Origin: Ciona intestinalis
Lineage: Eukaryota > Chordata > Ascidiacea > Phlebobranchia > Cionidae
Assembly (NCBI RefSeq): GCF_000224145.3
Contig: NC_020174.2
Span: 4,975,117 to 5,039,116 of the forward strand
DNA: 64,000 nt
Reading direction: 5' to 3'
Positions 1 to 14,285 of this stretch are shown in pieces. Numbering within the stretch: position 1 is the first letter of the stretch; every line of letters starts with the position of its first letter. A model generated the notes under the pieces. The model ran no database searches. It was given only the letters and a program-made list of their open reading frames with translations, and was not told the origin of the DNA. Position numbers and translations under genes: made by a program.

Positions 1-155
1 ACATTTTCATGATTCTCTCTTCAACATTAAGTTATTTACCCGTTACCATTGTTATAGTTGGTTACATCTAAAGTTTAGAGCACATCAGTATACATACATA
101 CAATGGTCAACATAAACTACACTTGCATGGTTATTCCTAACACTGAGTTAGTTAC

Positions 156-3100
156 CGTGAGGTTGGTAGTTTTCTCCTTAAAGCTTTTAAAGCTTCGTCG
201 TTGTTTGCGTGCGTTACGCTCTCCTGGTCACCACCGTCATCATCATCATCCTATTGTCATAAAGGTGAGTATGATTCCATTATGATGTCATAATTAAAAG
301 CAGTGAAAGTTTCTGAATTCTACTAAGCCTATGAGTATGTGTGTTGGTTATTTAAAGTAATGATCCAACGCCTTTAATACCTTTGGCTTGCCAAGAAAAT
401 AGATTATACATACCATATTAAAATAGTATAAAATAAAGTATAAAACTAGTATAAAATAATATCTTGAAGAATCTTGAGTTAAAACACCTATGTAGCCTAT
501 GTAATATCTGTTCTAACTTGTCTATAAATATTTTCCATTTAATTAATGCATTTCAGCACGGTTGTCCCACAACTGTAATATCCATTTAAGCTTTGGTACA
601 AATATAGTATGTAAGGTATATAAATACCAACCTGGTTTCCATGCGAGCTAATAGCATGGAAGCTGCTTGTATCATCCACAGCTGCTTCCTCCTGCTGATC
701 AAGATCAATGGAAGATGATCCGGAAGTCCTGGAGATTCCATCCTCAGTTGGAAGCTCCTCACCAACCTCACTAAGGTCCGAGCCTGGAAAATTAAATGGG
801 ACATTTTTTCATTCCATTTTCTTGTCCTATTTGGTAGTAATGACGCCCATAGACCGTTGTTAATTGTTTAAAACACAATCAAGGTTTAATATTATGTGCT
901 AAAGAGGCCTATCTTAAAGTGGTTAGCAATTCTTTTACGAGGTAACGGTTCAAGGCTTGATGCTGTTACAGTAGTGGTTGTGTGTGGCCGTGGACAAGAT
1001 ACTCGAATGTTATTTTAAAATGATGGTTAATGTCCCTAAATTAAACTGATACAGGCTTAAACCTAAAGTTATTACAACTACAGACCACTGGGATAAATAA
1101 CAAGACCCGAATGCTACCAACCTCCAGAATAAAGTGAGAATCGCGACCTTTTTTCCAGCCCGTCAGCCTCAGTTAGTGAAGCATCGTCCAATGAAGCAGC
1201 TTCAATGGTTGATACATTGGGTGGGAGGGTTTGGGTGGCTTGTAGTTCTAATACCTGCATGTACGAAACAGTTTTTGGAGAATTACTTTAAAACATAAAA
1301 CATTGTGTATGAAATATTTGTAGCTCTAATATTTACGAATATAAAATATTGAAAGGGATTATACGGCTTAATGCTGTAACTTTAATTTAATATGAGCTAT
1401 GGTAGAGTTCAACATAGTTTATACCAAGACAATCACTTATTAGAATTGATTAACATTAAGTTAAACTTAGATTAGGTTCTGGGCCTTCTGGCATAATGTG
1501 ACAACTCTGGCCTAAATCTTGGGTACCATATTATGGCAGACTTCAGGACCTCATCTTTATATAGCAGTACACAAAGTTTACAAACACACACTTAAATATA
1601 GGATATGGTAGTTAAACATAGCATAGACCTAGTCTATTTTTAAATACATTTGATGAACATAAAGGTAAACATTACCTCAGCTTCGCCCAGAGTCCCAGGT
1701 TGTTGATCAGGTCCACTATTACTAAGTGACATCACTAATACAACACCCATAGTATCAGGTTGGGTGTTGTTACCATTAGAAGAAACATCTAATGAATTTT
1801 ATTTGATGATCATTGTTTTATAAAATATAACAAATAATTGGGACAGTTACCGATAAAATTAAGTGGACTAATAAGACTGTTTAATATACTTCAAACATAA
1901 GTGGACCAGTAAGAGTGTTTCATATACTTTAAATAAGCTATTTTATATATTAACTTTTTACCATTTCATATATATAAACAAACATGCATGACAAATACAA
2001 CTAAAAGACCATATGGTAAAAAATAATATGATGGTTAGATAAACAAGCACCATCTACCTCCGGCTGCAATATCTTCATTCACTTCTAAACTTTCATCTCG
2101 TTTTGGTGATCGATTCTTTACTGTTTAATGTGTTAGCACATAAGGCATTCAATATGATGATATGATGTATTAGACGTAGTATGTTATACATGCACTTTTT
2201 TAATAATAGGCGCCAAACCTGGGGTGGCAGGGTAGGCAGGCTTATCCTAGAATTTTCTGCGCTGTATTAATCAGTCTCCCCCTGCGTTTTAAAAAGTTTG
2301 GGGCCTATGACCTTATTAACTGTGAACAACAACATGCTTGCTTTAAAGTAACTTCAACAAAAGATTTTAACATAAAAAAGACCAAATATTTTAGAATCAA
2401 GTTATCACATACTTTTTGTACTTTTTGAAAATATCTTTTTAGCTGGAGTAAGATTCCCTGAGTTATTCATGCCTTGTAAGTCACCAGCTGATCCCCCAGA
2501 TGGTGTAAGATAACCAGAATTACCATTGCCACGAGATGCAGCTATGGAATAGTTGTGATTATTAAAGGGGTTACAAGTAAGGAGATGGAAATTTTAATTT
2601 AATAATTTATCTATATTACTGACTTGATTTTAAATTAAACAACGTATTACAGATTTAATTTTAAGTTAAAACAAGCGCGATATTATATGTTTTAGCAATC
2701 TATTAACGTACCATTATCGTCAGGTGGTTGGACATTACTTTGCATCTCCTTCACAACACTTGCAGGTGGATTGTCGGGGAGATGATTCAAGATCTCGGCA
2801 AGGGTTGATTGGTCCACGCCTCGTACGTCAGATTTCTGAGGAAAATAAATCAAAGATGTTTACATTTTGTACAAAATGCATTTATTTTTTTCCTATTATA
2901 ATCAATAACATAGATATGTTAGATACATGACATAGTAGATATTATGATGTTAAAGTTTGTGTTTTCTTACCTGCAGATCATTAAGGAAATGTATAAGTTG
3001 CACCAGTTGTTTAATTGTGATGAATACCGATCGATTAGTGTGAGTGTGTTGGCTAACTATATTGTCAGGCGTTGAATCTTGGTTGCTTGGGCTAATCACA

Positions 3101-6100
3101 ACATCTATTAACCTTCTCATTGGGCCCTGGATGAGATGTATGTATGTAACTGGTTATCCTGAAACGACGGGCAATGACAGTCGCTATAATACAGGTGTTT
3201 AGTTAAACACCTCGTGCCTGCTTATAGAGTTACCACGTATGTAACTTATTTACCGTCACGGGGCAAGGCATTAACAGTCGTTATAACACAGATGTTCTTG
3301 CATACAGAGGTAATTATAACATAGGCTGCTGGCAAAGCCACCAAATCTTTTTTAAACACATGGGAGAGCAGAGTACTTAAACACACAATCCTGTGAAACA
3401 AATTAAACTTAATGGTTGAAATGTTCACTAATTAACATAGTGCGGAAAACTTTGTTTGAGTCAATGTATTGATTAGCACTGTCAACATATAACCACAAGA
3501 AACAATGAAGTGATTTTAAACTAATTATTGGAAAGTTACCTTGTCTAGCTTTGAGTAAAACGAATCATTTTGTTGGGAAGTTTCATTCCAGTGTGCCATC
3601 ACTTGTAATACCTATGGATATTATTATATTATGCAGAGTTTGGACAAATCAAATTTCTTGGGTGGGTTAACCCATATTTTGATGCATTAAATGCAGAGTT
3701 TCTGGTCAGTTTTATTACAAACATTACAGGTTACCGCCCATATATATATATACATTTTACAATAGCCTTCATTTTTAAACATTTCAGTTTAAAACTAAAC
3801 CATCTTTTTTTTCTTGAATAAAAAATGTTATCCCATTAAATCTTTATTCCCCATACGCCATAATATAAGATACAATATGAGTATATCTACTTACCTGAGC
3901 AACTTGCATTAGGTTAAACCTTGTTAGATCACTTAGTGGAACATCCCCCGTTACCCCGTATAATTCAGGGTTAACAATAGCTGGGCAAACAAACTGATGG
4001 AGAAGAAAATCAGCGCTTAATGATCTTGCTTCAGATTCTGATACAACACCTGTGGGAGTGGGTGGTTATAACTTACAACTATAACATAAGAAAAACATGA
4101 GCATGAAAACCATAAGCACATAACCACTTAAACCACATTTACAGCCGTAAGCGACAAACTTAATAAATGCAGGAAAGGCAGGGATAGTTAGATACATGTT
4201 TCTATTAAACATATCTAGTTAATTGGTTTTAATATTTACTATTTAATACAGAGCAGAAAATTTCACCCCACTAAACCAGGTTTGGTGCCAACAGTTACAA
4301 CAGATTACCACAACAATTTCATTACTTTACCAAAAAATTGCATATTATAAAGAAAAATGTGACATTCATAATAAATTGTACTAAAATCTAATATAAGGCA
4401 GTCCACACACTTAAACTTTTAACTAATTGAAACCCTAAACCATTAAACAATTAAAAATAGCCGGCTGTAATTGCAGCTTAGGAATGAAAGCAATTAAAAG
4501 TATTTCATGAATAATTAAACAAGTGGTTACCTGCGTCTTTCACAATATGAAACGCCCTCGATATAATCCACCTCAGGCTTTGTGGGAAGCACGTCATAGT
4601 TTGTAACAAACTATCAACAAATGAAGAACAAATGTCAATCAATGCTTGCTCTGTTCGTTCAACATGCTGCTTCAGTTTTTCCTGATTTCGAAAATAAAAT
4701 TGAATGTAACACTAACATGTGTTATCCTCGCTTGGACAAATACACCCACAATATTAGCAGCAATCAGCCTTGAACCCATAACCTCTGGGTTAAAGGCAGG
4801 CGCACTAACTACTGTGTCACAACGCGGACAGGCATTCAAGATATAATCACCAAAAGAAGTTACTATGGACTATATATAGATACAACATTCTAGTCACGAT
4901 ACAGAAACATTGATTGATTGACAATTAAAACACATTACACAATTTTACTACTAGCCTTAAAATATTACAGATGGTAATAGACCAAAGCCTACATCCTAGG
5001 CATCCAGACATTCCCTGCTGTAAGACCTTATAACTTATAGAATAGATACAATTCTATTCTTGTTATACATTGGTAAGGTTCTAGCCATGGGACCTGGAAT
5101 TTAACAGTTGTCCCATTATCCCAACACCCAGGGATTTAAGCCACAGTTGCCCCATTACCCCAACACCCAGGGTGCGACGGCATGGACCTTACCAGATGTT
5201 AAAGCCTGGCACTTCCATTAACAATACATAATGAATAACACAGCATTAAATAACTAGTTACCTGAAACGCAGGGGTATCTTGGCTCCCAAACCTTTTAGC
5301 AATCTCATTGGAGCTGAGTCGGGCTAGAACTTTTTGTGGGTTTGTTTCAAGGAATAGTTCGTGATCCATAATGATCTACAAGTAAGTTTGCTTTTAAATT
5401 TGGGTACATCAAGGCTAATCCTAGCACGTTTTCAATAAGGTATGATGATGCCACTATAGGCCTGCCCCTCTTATCTATGGATATATGTCATATATTGGTT
5501 TATTGTTTTATCGTTGATGTATTACTAAAATATTGGATTGGATACTGCATCATTTGCAAGGTATGCTATTCAAATCTTCACTAATTAAAAGCATCACCTC
5601 ACATTTAGTAATTGAACATTGAGTAAGAACAAGCATGAAACTAATTAAAGCAATTGTGGACAATTTTCAGAATAATTAGGTTTTGAATATCATCAAAACA
5701 GCAGACCTTAAGCCAGCATTGGTTTTAAGGAAAGCTACATCAATAATGTGTTCATCCACTCATTCATTGTGTTTACAGTATTATATTCCCAATTACCTCC
5801 ATTATTGGTTGGTGTAACGCAGACATAAGAAACAGTTTTCCTGACCATAAGGATTCAGCAAAAAGTCTAAGAAGAAAAAAAAAAGCTAAATTATTATTAA
5901 TCAAAATAAATTATTTGCCAATGACTACTGATATGAATACTGATAGGCATATGTGTCCTTGGGCAAGAAAGCAACATTACTCCAACCTAGTAACTCAGAG
6001 CAGACACCATTGTTGTCCTGTCACTGAGGGGTAGCCTGAGTGTTTGGGTAATGGGCCATATCTGAACTAAATTCCAGGTTCTTCATCCATAAAGAATAGA

Positions 6101-6172
6101 AAAATATATATTAGTTATTTGACAATTGAAAAATATATATTAGTTATTTTACANATTGAAAGACATGGGTAC

Positions 6173-6207
<35 letters not shown>

Positions 6208-8673
6208 AACATTGATATTTATGGTATAATTACTTGAACACTGTGCAGAAAGCTGATGTTCCTTTTTGTAGCAATCTGCTTGGTTGTTCAATAGTGGCAA
6301 GTTGTAGCAACATCAATGTTTCAATCAACTGGGGAGAAAAGAATGAAATGCATCCCCCCTTAGGTTAAATAATTCATATATCTATTGACAGGGAAATATT
6401 TGATTTATATTTACGGTTACAAATTACCATCCTTCTATTTTTTATAAGGCAAAACAAGTGTAAATTCAAACAGATTCATTTGAAAATATTTCTTGCAACA
6501 AAACTTTAAAAACAATAAAATTTTTAAATGTTTCTCTATTTAAAAAAAAAACGTTTTTCAGTCCTTACTTTGTGTTCAATATGTCAGAACACCCACGTTA
6601 TAACGACTGTTATTTTCCCGAGCGGGCAAAGATAAACAAGTAACATTTATTCATCAATTGAATCCCTATGTGTATTCTTACCTCAAGTAATTGCCTGTGA
6701 TCATCTGCAACCATATTATTACCATAGCATCCCATAACCATGGTCCTGGCTACATCAGATGTGGAATCTAACCCAAGTTTATCTCCATAAGCCAAACATG
6801 CAGCGGCGAATGTGGGATTGTTAATAAAGGCCTAGAAATAACAAAATACTTAAAAGACAAAACTGCATGGCTAGTATAGTGGAGTGCATACTTCATAGGC
6901 AACAGTCTTTTTTTTGGTAAAATCTGGGGTGACGATAAAATGTAGTTACACTCACAGTTGTTAAACATAGGGAACCTCCTTGATTAATGTGAAAATGCAA
7001 TATATTTGGGTCTTTTAGTTTGTATAAATACATAACAGTAAACAGTAATTACATGTTTAAGGTGTGAAGCAGAGGCTCTAAAGATATAGTGCCACAACAG
7101 CAGATTATTCAAGGATTTTAATATACTGGAATTCCTGGGATACCAAATATGTATTCAGCATTACCAAACAACCTACTTCAATAAACTGTGAGTACATGGA
7201 CTCCTGGTAACCAAGTTCTTTATATCCATCAACAAACTCAATGTTGTCCAACTGTTTTGATCGGCGATTGCATAAAGCTGGTGTTTCTGATGGAAACAAT
7301 ATTATTATTAGTGTGATTGATGGTATACAACTATTACAGAAAAATGCTATATATAAAATACAAAATACAGAGGCCTACTATGAATAACTCTTACCTACAA
7401 ATAACAATTACTGTTATTTTTCTCTCTGATTGTTGTAGCAAAGATCAAAGAATAATTAAAACAAAAAAACAGGATACAGCGAAAAAACAACAGTTGTTAA
7501 ACCACATTTCCAATTAAAATATGTTATATTTACATTTAATTGGTCAAAAGAAGCTTGGTGGCAACACATAGCGGACAAACAACAAGCCATTTATGTTTAA
7601 TTATTTCCAATAAATGACACGCCTGTTTGTTTTGATCCTAATATTCAACATTATGTTTTACATGTATTCCATTACCTGATTAAGAATGTGTTAAACTTTA
7701 AACTATTTACAGCAGTATAAAGAAATGTGCTAAATACAGAAACATAGTGTCAGCAATATAAGTTTGGGAATTTCCTAGGCATTGATTACAACACAATACA
7801 AGTACAACTTCCTGCACCAGTTAGGGAATATGGTTGATTAATTATAATACAATGTTGGAAAACTTGGTATAGTGTTATACCTCCAATGTTAAAATCAGAG
7901 GCAAATACACATCATGATTAAGCTTACATTTTTGCAGTCAAAAATACCTTTTGAACCAACTAGATTCGAATTTTTCAATGTATAATTTACATTAAACAAG
8001 ACACCTTATCTTTTACAGAAAATCAAGAAAAAAATACACGCACTCGACTTGCATAACATATGTTTTTTAAATTTTCTTTTCTTATAGAGTAAGGAAAATC
8101 AGATTTAATAAAACAAGTGTCATTTATCTTTCTGAAAACAGAGATGGGAATTAACAGCAAAATATTGTACATGTTATACAACTAACGCACCTTGTGAACT
8201 GTTGACAATTAAGCGGCTTAGATTCAAGTAATGTTGCCTCGTTACCCAGTATGTATGCGATAATGCTTCCACACGTGATCGAACTTCATCATTTAGTTTC
8301 CAAACTGCATCCTACAATGAAACAAAACTTGTATGAATGAATGTAATATTTTATTCTTGAGGTAACGGCAATCTATATAATACGGTTGTTCTGTTCTATA
8401 CACCTAGTGCAAGCTAACGAGTTACCACGTATGTAACTTTGAGGATAATTTTTTTAATTATTTTGTAATGTATGGCAGACAATTTAGACCACCTATATAG
8501 TTACAGTTGTCAGTCTTTGGCAGTAAAAGGCCATATTCTTCAATACAAAAGGAGGCTATATTCTTTAATACATTGGTTTTAATATTTAAAAAAATCAAAT
8601 TTCAAACCTGCTCAGATTTAATAAACAGTCGTTCTTCATGCAGTCGTCTTATTAATTCCATTAAACTTGTCAT
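156..8673 (-). CDS. GAPVD1: GAPVD1/Gapex-5, RasGAP and VPS9 protein, 3' part off the window
   Basis: Endocytic protein that pairs a RasGAP-type domain with a C-terminal VPS9 Rab5 exchange domain. About 18 minus-strand exons are seen: 8608-8673 (start, MTSLMELIRRLHEERLF), 8191-8311, 7177-7286, about 6681-6832, 6231-6328, 5798-5870, 5264-5371, 4531-4680, 3896-4051, 3541-3610, 2971-3128, 2714-2836, 2413-2538, 2060-2118, 1675-1783, 1120-1258, 630-783, and 156-250. Reading frame is kept across the junctions checked. Hallmarks align in order with human GAPVD1: FVDGYKELGYQES, then CFPQSLRWIISRAF, then FVCPAIVNPELYG and LTRFNLMQVAQ of the RasGAP fold. The exons from about 2538 leftwards are Ser/Asp/Glu-rich, like the disordered middle of the family. 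The exon at 156-250 (DEALKALRRKLP) matches the segment just ahead of the VPS9 region, so VPS9 must lie beyond base 1. Introns hold SINE and MITE fragments. Orthology is confident; individual exon edges are less so. Confidence 0.93.
5096..5180. repeat. Short tandem duplication in a GAPVD1 intron
   Basis: Two units of about 43 bp share 'acagttg.cccattacccca' and 'acacccaggg'. Noncoding, between GAPVD1 exons. Confidence 0.6.
6107..6208. repeat. Tandem unit plus TA microsatellite, one ambiguous base
   Basis: 'ttgaaaaatatatattagtt' occurs twice in tandem, then two TA-rich runs. An undetermined base (N) is at about 6154, probably because of the repeat. Confidence 0.75.
6585..6660 (+). repeat. SINE body fragment near a GAPVD1 exon
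   Basis: Blocks 'aacacccacgttataacgac' and 'gataaacaagtaacattt', then 'attcatcaattgaat'. It ends about 20 bp from the donor of the GAPVD1 exon at about 6681-6832. Confidence 0.6.
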
Positions 8674-10288
8674 ATTGCTGTTAACGTTTCATACACGCTA
8701 CGAAATAGTTTGTTAAATATGCGCCAGTTAAAGGAAAATTGCCTTACGGTCACCAGCTAAATAACAACAAAAACATTTTGTCATTTGAACTTGTATTATG
8801 CGCGTTTAAATTGTGCACAGATTACTGAATAAACAAAAGCATAGAGCAACTGCTACGCCGTTCTTTTAGAATTAGATCAATAATTTCTGTACACTACTTC
8901 TATGTGCGCTGCTGGTAACTGCTTTCCCACTATTGCCCATGTGAACATTCACTCAGACATCACGACCTGGTACTGTTAGGTCAATGGATATAAAACAAGG
9001 GATGGGAGATTCCCAAACTATTTCGCGTCCGTTTTATGATCACTTTTTCACAAGCGTCATACAATTTTATCAAAATGTGTTTAAAAATTGTTTTCATTTA
9101 CGAATACATCAAACATACGAATGTGCCGTCTTGGAAATAAATAAAATATATTTTTACAAGATTACTTTCTAGTATGTCTAAATATGGCAACGCTAAAACA
9201 TCTAGATTCTAGAAAGTGCTGAACCCAGCACTCTTGCACTCGGTGTAAGAGCACCGGTGCCATTATACTACCGATACGAAATTAATGGCATATGATCACT
9301 AATGTTACGCGTCCCATATACCACACATGTTACTTTGTGGGTGTTTTTTTCAGTAGGGTAGGGAAAGATGGGACACCTTTTAACTCTATTTTCTTGTCCC
9401 ATTCAGTTGTAAACAAAATACATTCAAAAAATATAAAAACCGTACCCTCACGACTCCCATAGACCGTTGTTAATTGTTTAAATCACGATAATTGGATATT
9501 ATGCGCTACAGGTGTCCCATTCTCTTTCACCCTACTACGTATATACGGTAACATGTTGATTGTAAACTTAAGTTCATTTAAGTAATACACATTGAACATT
9601 ATATGGAACACGAATGGTATTTCCTATTATCTAGTTTCCCACTTTGTGTTTAGTTTTTATAAAAGTGCGAATTAACTGAACCCGCTTTAATGTAAACATT
9701 TGCAAACGGAATTCGAAAGATGTGCCACAGCAAAGTTCCTCCCCAATCAACTATAAACAAAACAACTGTATTGTTTACAGTTACAATGTACAATCACGTA
9801 TTGACAATACAGCAGATTCTGTTTTTTCTTTGCCTGTTCAGTAATTTTAATTGTGTGGCAGGTAGAATTTATTTTACATATGATGTTTTATAAGTTTGTA
9901 TTGTTCTAAATATAAAGTCAGTGTTTTTTTCTTTAACTTTTGATATCTGGTAAATATGAACTCAAAAGTATCGCATTAAAATTCAAAACATAAAAAGCAT
10001 GAAGCTCTAAGGAGTTTTGTTTTTTTATGATGTCTGGTGTAAAATCTCCCCCACGTCATCACATTGTTGTTTGTAAAAGAATTAAAATATTCAAACTTTC
10101 AACGGGAACGGTAGGAACGTTCTCTTTCAATACTTCGAGATCTAAACAGAAACAAATTTTTGGTTCTGAAAAAGTTGAAGAAAAAAAACAGTATAATAGA
10201 AATGGCGCATGTTAATAAACAATGAATTTTATTTAGAACGAGAATAAAGGTATGCTTAATCAGCATGTGTCTGCTAAACAGGTCGTTT
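8674..10288. other. Intergenic gap between GAPVD1 5' end and PRPF38B 3' end
   Basis: About 1.6 kb without a recognisable exon. It must contain the GAPVD1 promoter, since that gene reads leftwards from 8673. It also contains one complete MITE (9353-9535). The open frames here are short, low-complexity and have no family resemblance. Confidence 0.6.
9353..9535 (+). mobile_element. MITE, GTAGGG/GGGACA family, complete copy
   Basis: A 183-bp element bounded by GTAGGGTAGGGAAAGATGGG on the left and its near inverse, ending CTTTCACCCTAC, on the right. The interior carries the family signature 'cccatagaccgttgttaat' and 'ggatattatgcgcta'. It has no coding capacity. Related copies lie at 24173-24349, 49855-50043, 52138-52323, about 57375-57510, 58127-58240, 800-905 and 42145-42265. 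Confidence 0.75.
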
Positions 10289-13242
10289 TCATTCGGATGA
10301 CTTTAATTTATAAATACTATAATAACTATATCTAAAATACCTTCTACGATGCCTTTCACGGGATCTGCTTCGATGTCTAGATGAACGCTCATAACTTCTT
10401 CTCCGTGAATCTTTATCACGTGATCTACGCTTTCTATCATGTGAACTTCTAACCTTCTCATGGCGACGGTGACCGTCATCACGGGATCGACTGTGGCCGC
10501 GGGACCGACTTCTTTTACGACGAACTTCAGGGGATCGGTGTCGACTGCTCCTGAATAACGTGGAAAGTTTAGGTAATGGATCAAATCTGGCCTAAAATTT
10601 TCACATGACATATCAGAGGACCCATATAAAATGAAATTATTAAAATATTAAAAAGTGATAGTTATATTACAGTATTTCTATGCTAATATGGCACATATTG
10701 CAGCTAAAAAAGCCAGTGTTGGCTCATTGCCTCATGTACTTAAGATCACATCTTACCCACACTGACCTGTCTCTACTTGATCTGTGCTCTGGTGATTTGC
10801 TTTTTAAAGAAGCAGCTCTGCTGCCACGGTCTTCACTGTGGAAGAAGCAAAAGTAAAATTTTATTTAGTTGTATAAATATTATCTTCTGATACCATGCAT
10901 TGTTGATGTCTAACTGGATAGCATGTCATGATGACTTTAAAATTGGGGATAATACTATGTGTTTTAGCACCCAAGTTTTGTGATAAGTTACCCCAGATTT
11001 TTGACCGTGTATACCAATTTATCAATGCCTCACACTTTATACAATGTACTTATATATACAACCAAATGTATACAAACTTGTATTGCTCATAATCTTCAGA
11101 TGGTTCATCTCTTCCTCTACGTAGTCCAGTCAATCCATACGCCTGTATATATATACATGTGTTTAGTGTTGGCATAAGTGTTGTATATATTTACATGTGT
11201 TTTGTCGAATTGGCTGACAAATATTAACAACCATATAGTTAGGCTTAGGCATAAACTGTTGTAGGCAGCCTTGGTGTGATAACTGGCTAAACCTCTAGGC
11301 GGTGTGGTTAAAACTACTCTTCCCCAAATCTTACGACCTCACCAATATAGAATAGAATGGACATAATTAAATATTATGACAACATTATTAAGTACATACT
11401 AAGATCATACTCACACTTAAATTTTCATCAATGAGCTTTTGTATTGGGACAGGTATTCTTGGGAACAGAGTTGAAAACCATTCAAGTTTAGTGAGTACAG
11501 TTCTTACCATCATTCCTATGGTCATCACACAACCCCCTCCTGCCTTCACATCTATTTCCTAACAATTAGTAAACCATTAGAAAATTGATTGGGGCAGTGT
11601 AAGGGTAATGTTAGTGTGAAAGAAAAAATAGACAAGTGTTTGTTTAGTGATCTTAAAGGACTGTCACTTTATTTGCGATATGCAGAGACATTATCAGGGT
11701 TTGCTGTTAAGTCTCTTGTCAATGTATACAATCTCTTTTTACACTAAAATACACCTGTTAGCAACAACATATATATACTACATATGTTAATAAGTTGTCT
11801 GACTAAAGCCAAACAAATTAAAAAATGTGAGTGTGAAGTGATCTTTTGGCAATTGTTTGTTTTGTGATCTTAAAGGACAATGTTACAACTATCTGTAAAA
11901 GCATTATGCATATTGAAATTTTAGTTAAGTGATATTTGATAACGGAAATAGAACTTTTATTTACCTCTTCATCTTCCAAGTAAGCTTCCAACCAATGCCA
12001 TAAATCCTTGGGTGCTTGAGTGTATCTGGAATAATAGAATCAATAGTTGTTCCAATTATATCAGGTTCACAGCAGGTTGAAAGGATTAGTAACCAGGGAT
12101 ATAAAGGTTATTATTTTCTGTGTACAGTTTGAAACTGCGGCTTTTTTCATAAAACGCAGATGAAACAAAACATTAACATGGTACAAAATTAAATATATTT
12201 ATGTATATATGTTAATGTTAAAGTTAGTGTGGACACTTTTTGTTGGCATTCCCTACCACAGATCTAACATATTTATATTGTTATAATTTTGAAACATTGG
12301 GTATACATATTTCAAAGTTATAACAATGTATAGTTCCAGGTGGTTTGAATAGATATGTCAAGCAAAAAGCTATTTTTAGGCTTAAAACTGTGGTCATTAA
12401 ACATAGGAATTATGGTTCCAGACATCCCATAGTTATGCCTATGCTACTTACACACCTAATGTACATAACTCCTAGGCCTCTTATATACGGTGAGTCAGTG
12501 TGGTTGAGAAGTCCATTTACTTGTTTGCGTGTGAGTTTCAAAGTGAAAAGTTTGAACAAAATGCAGAAAGAAGTGGAAACGACACCACCAGCTCCAACAC
12601 CTCTTACCTGGTTGAGAATAAATTTATATATATATATAATTAATTTTTGGTAAATACAATTTTGACAACACGAGGTGACAAGATTTTTTTGGACAATTTC
12701 TGTAAGCATTACACTGATTCAATTAGTTTGTAGTTTGTACAGACCAAAATGTATGCGAAAAATAAATTAAAATTAGGATAATAATACAAAATAAAAACAA
12801 ATAAACATACTCCACCACACATCCCAGTTTGGCCGGCAGTTTTCCTTGTTCCTCTTTCCCAGGGCTCTAAATGGTCAACCTGTTTCAGGGAGAATGTTAA
12901 TTTTCTTATGATATTGTTGTTAAACTTTAGTTGTAAATTTTTTATTAAAAATGAATATATCGATGCAGCAGTAACCCATGGATGAGCACTGCCAGGACCC
13001 GACTTCATATTTCCTTGACGCACCTTATAATAAATCTCATCAACAACCTCATGATAAGTTTTCAGTTCGAAAAGGCGAACTTTAAAATAAGGGGAATTCT
13101 GCACATTTGTAAGTACGAGATGATTCAAATTCATTGTTCGAGGATTACCCCAACATGTTAACGTATTGCCGAGCTTGGGTCTTGCTTCGTAACTCTCCTG
13201 TTCACCATCCTGATAATTCTCTTCATCGTACTGTTCATCCAT
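10289..13242 (-). CDS. PRPF38B: Pre-mRNA-splicing factor 38B (PRP38 domain plus RS tail)
   Basis: Nuclear splicing factor with an N-terminal PRP38 domain and an Arg/Ser tail. Exons on the minus strand: 13024-13242 (start MDEQYDEENYQDGEQ), about 12811-12879, 12444-12617, 11966-12027 and 11416-11559; then a possible short exon near 11095-11125, about 10770-10837, and a last exon ending at 10289. The PRP38 core is unmistakable: YFKVRLFELKTYHEVVDEIY, GTRKTAGQTGMCGG, GVGAGGVVSTSFC, KLTRKQVNGLLNHTDSPYIR, DVKAGGGCVMTIG, KLEWFSTLFPRIPVP. The last exon reads RHRSPEVRRKRSRSRGHSRS and further RS/RE dipeptides before a TGA. The RS tail is much shorter than in human PRPF38B. The 144-bp first intron (12880-13023) has GTGCGT and CAG ends but no in-frame stop. 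The 3' small exons are the least certain part. Confidence 0.92.
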
Positions 13243-14285
13243 TCTATCTCACTTATGCTAAATTTGCTAAATACCTGATAGAGCAGAATGCGTGTTAATA
13301 TTATGAGCTTTACATTGAGAAAAACATGAGTTAAAGCAATATTCCTATGGACTATGGTACATAACAGACTTTCATCTCAACTCAAACAATTTAGTTTAAA
13401 AACTAAAAACAACTTTGTATGAAGAGCTCCAAATGCTAACAAAAATCTGGTTTTAGTGGTAATATTCAATCAAAAAATGACCACTAAAAACCATGCATTT
13501 ATAGAAATTAAATAACAAAAAAATTACCATTTAAAACTAAAAAAAAAAATTACCATTTAAAACTAAAAAATGGGTATTTTTTTCGCTGTTTTTATACTAA
13601 ATATAGATTTATGTAAGTTATTTGGTAAGAAAACACAAAGATTTGTAAATTCTATTGCGTTCATACTTGATCCTTGGTCCCGTTTTTTCCAAAATGTGAA
13701 GTAAGTCGTCAGACAAAGTAAAACCTAAATTCTTAAATTTATACATCAAACCTATTGTGGTAAAACTGTAACTGAAACAAACGTGTGCGTAAGTACTAGA
13801 TTTTATTTAGAACTAGACATACTAACTAACGCAAAACGCTTCGTAAATTTTTCTCCTTTGACTAAAATACGAACAAGTGTCGATGTGCGGGGAGGGAGGG
13901 TCTTTATTTAAAACATATAAAAGAGAGCAAAGTTGTATTCCGTTCCACTTTTTTATGCATTTTGTTTTTTAAAAAGTCACCAGCTACGATAATGAATTAA
14001 AGTGCGAAGTACGCTAATAAATGCCTAACATGATTAAGTTTAACACTATACGAATTTTGGTATGACACTGGAATTTTAATCTTGTGGCACAAAAATATTT
14101 TACTTGCATGTAAATAAAATAAGGTTAAATTATCAAACTGCTTGATTAAATCAAACACAGTTTGGTTTGCATAGTTCTGCAACTATCTTTTGTAAAATCG
14201 TGCGATAAGACATACCAGCTTGCAAAGATTTTTAAATTCATAAAGTAATAGAACTGGAAACCGCATCAATGTATTAACATAATGA
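13243..14285. other. Intergenic gap between PRPF38B start and RCCD1 stop
   Basis: About 1 kb, AT-rich, with no recognisable exon. It must hold the PRPF38B promoter and the RCCD1 3' UTR. Near 13525-13570 a unit 'attaccatttaaaacta' is repeated twice in tandem, separated by A-runs. Confidence 0.5.

Noticed and set aside
10303-10611. Minus-strand open frame of 102 codons beginning MSCENFRPD
   Set aside because: It is a different frame of the PRPF38B last exon; the frame entered by splicing gives the RS-rich tail expected of the family.
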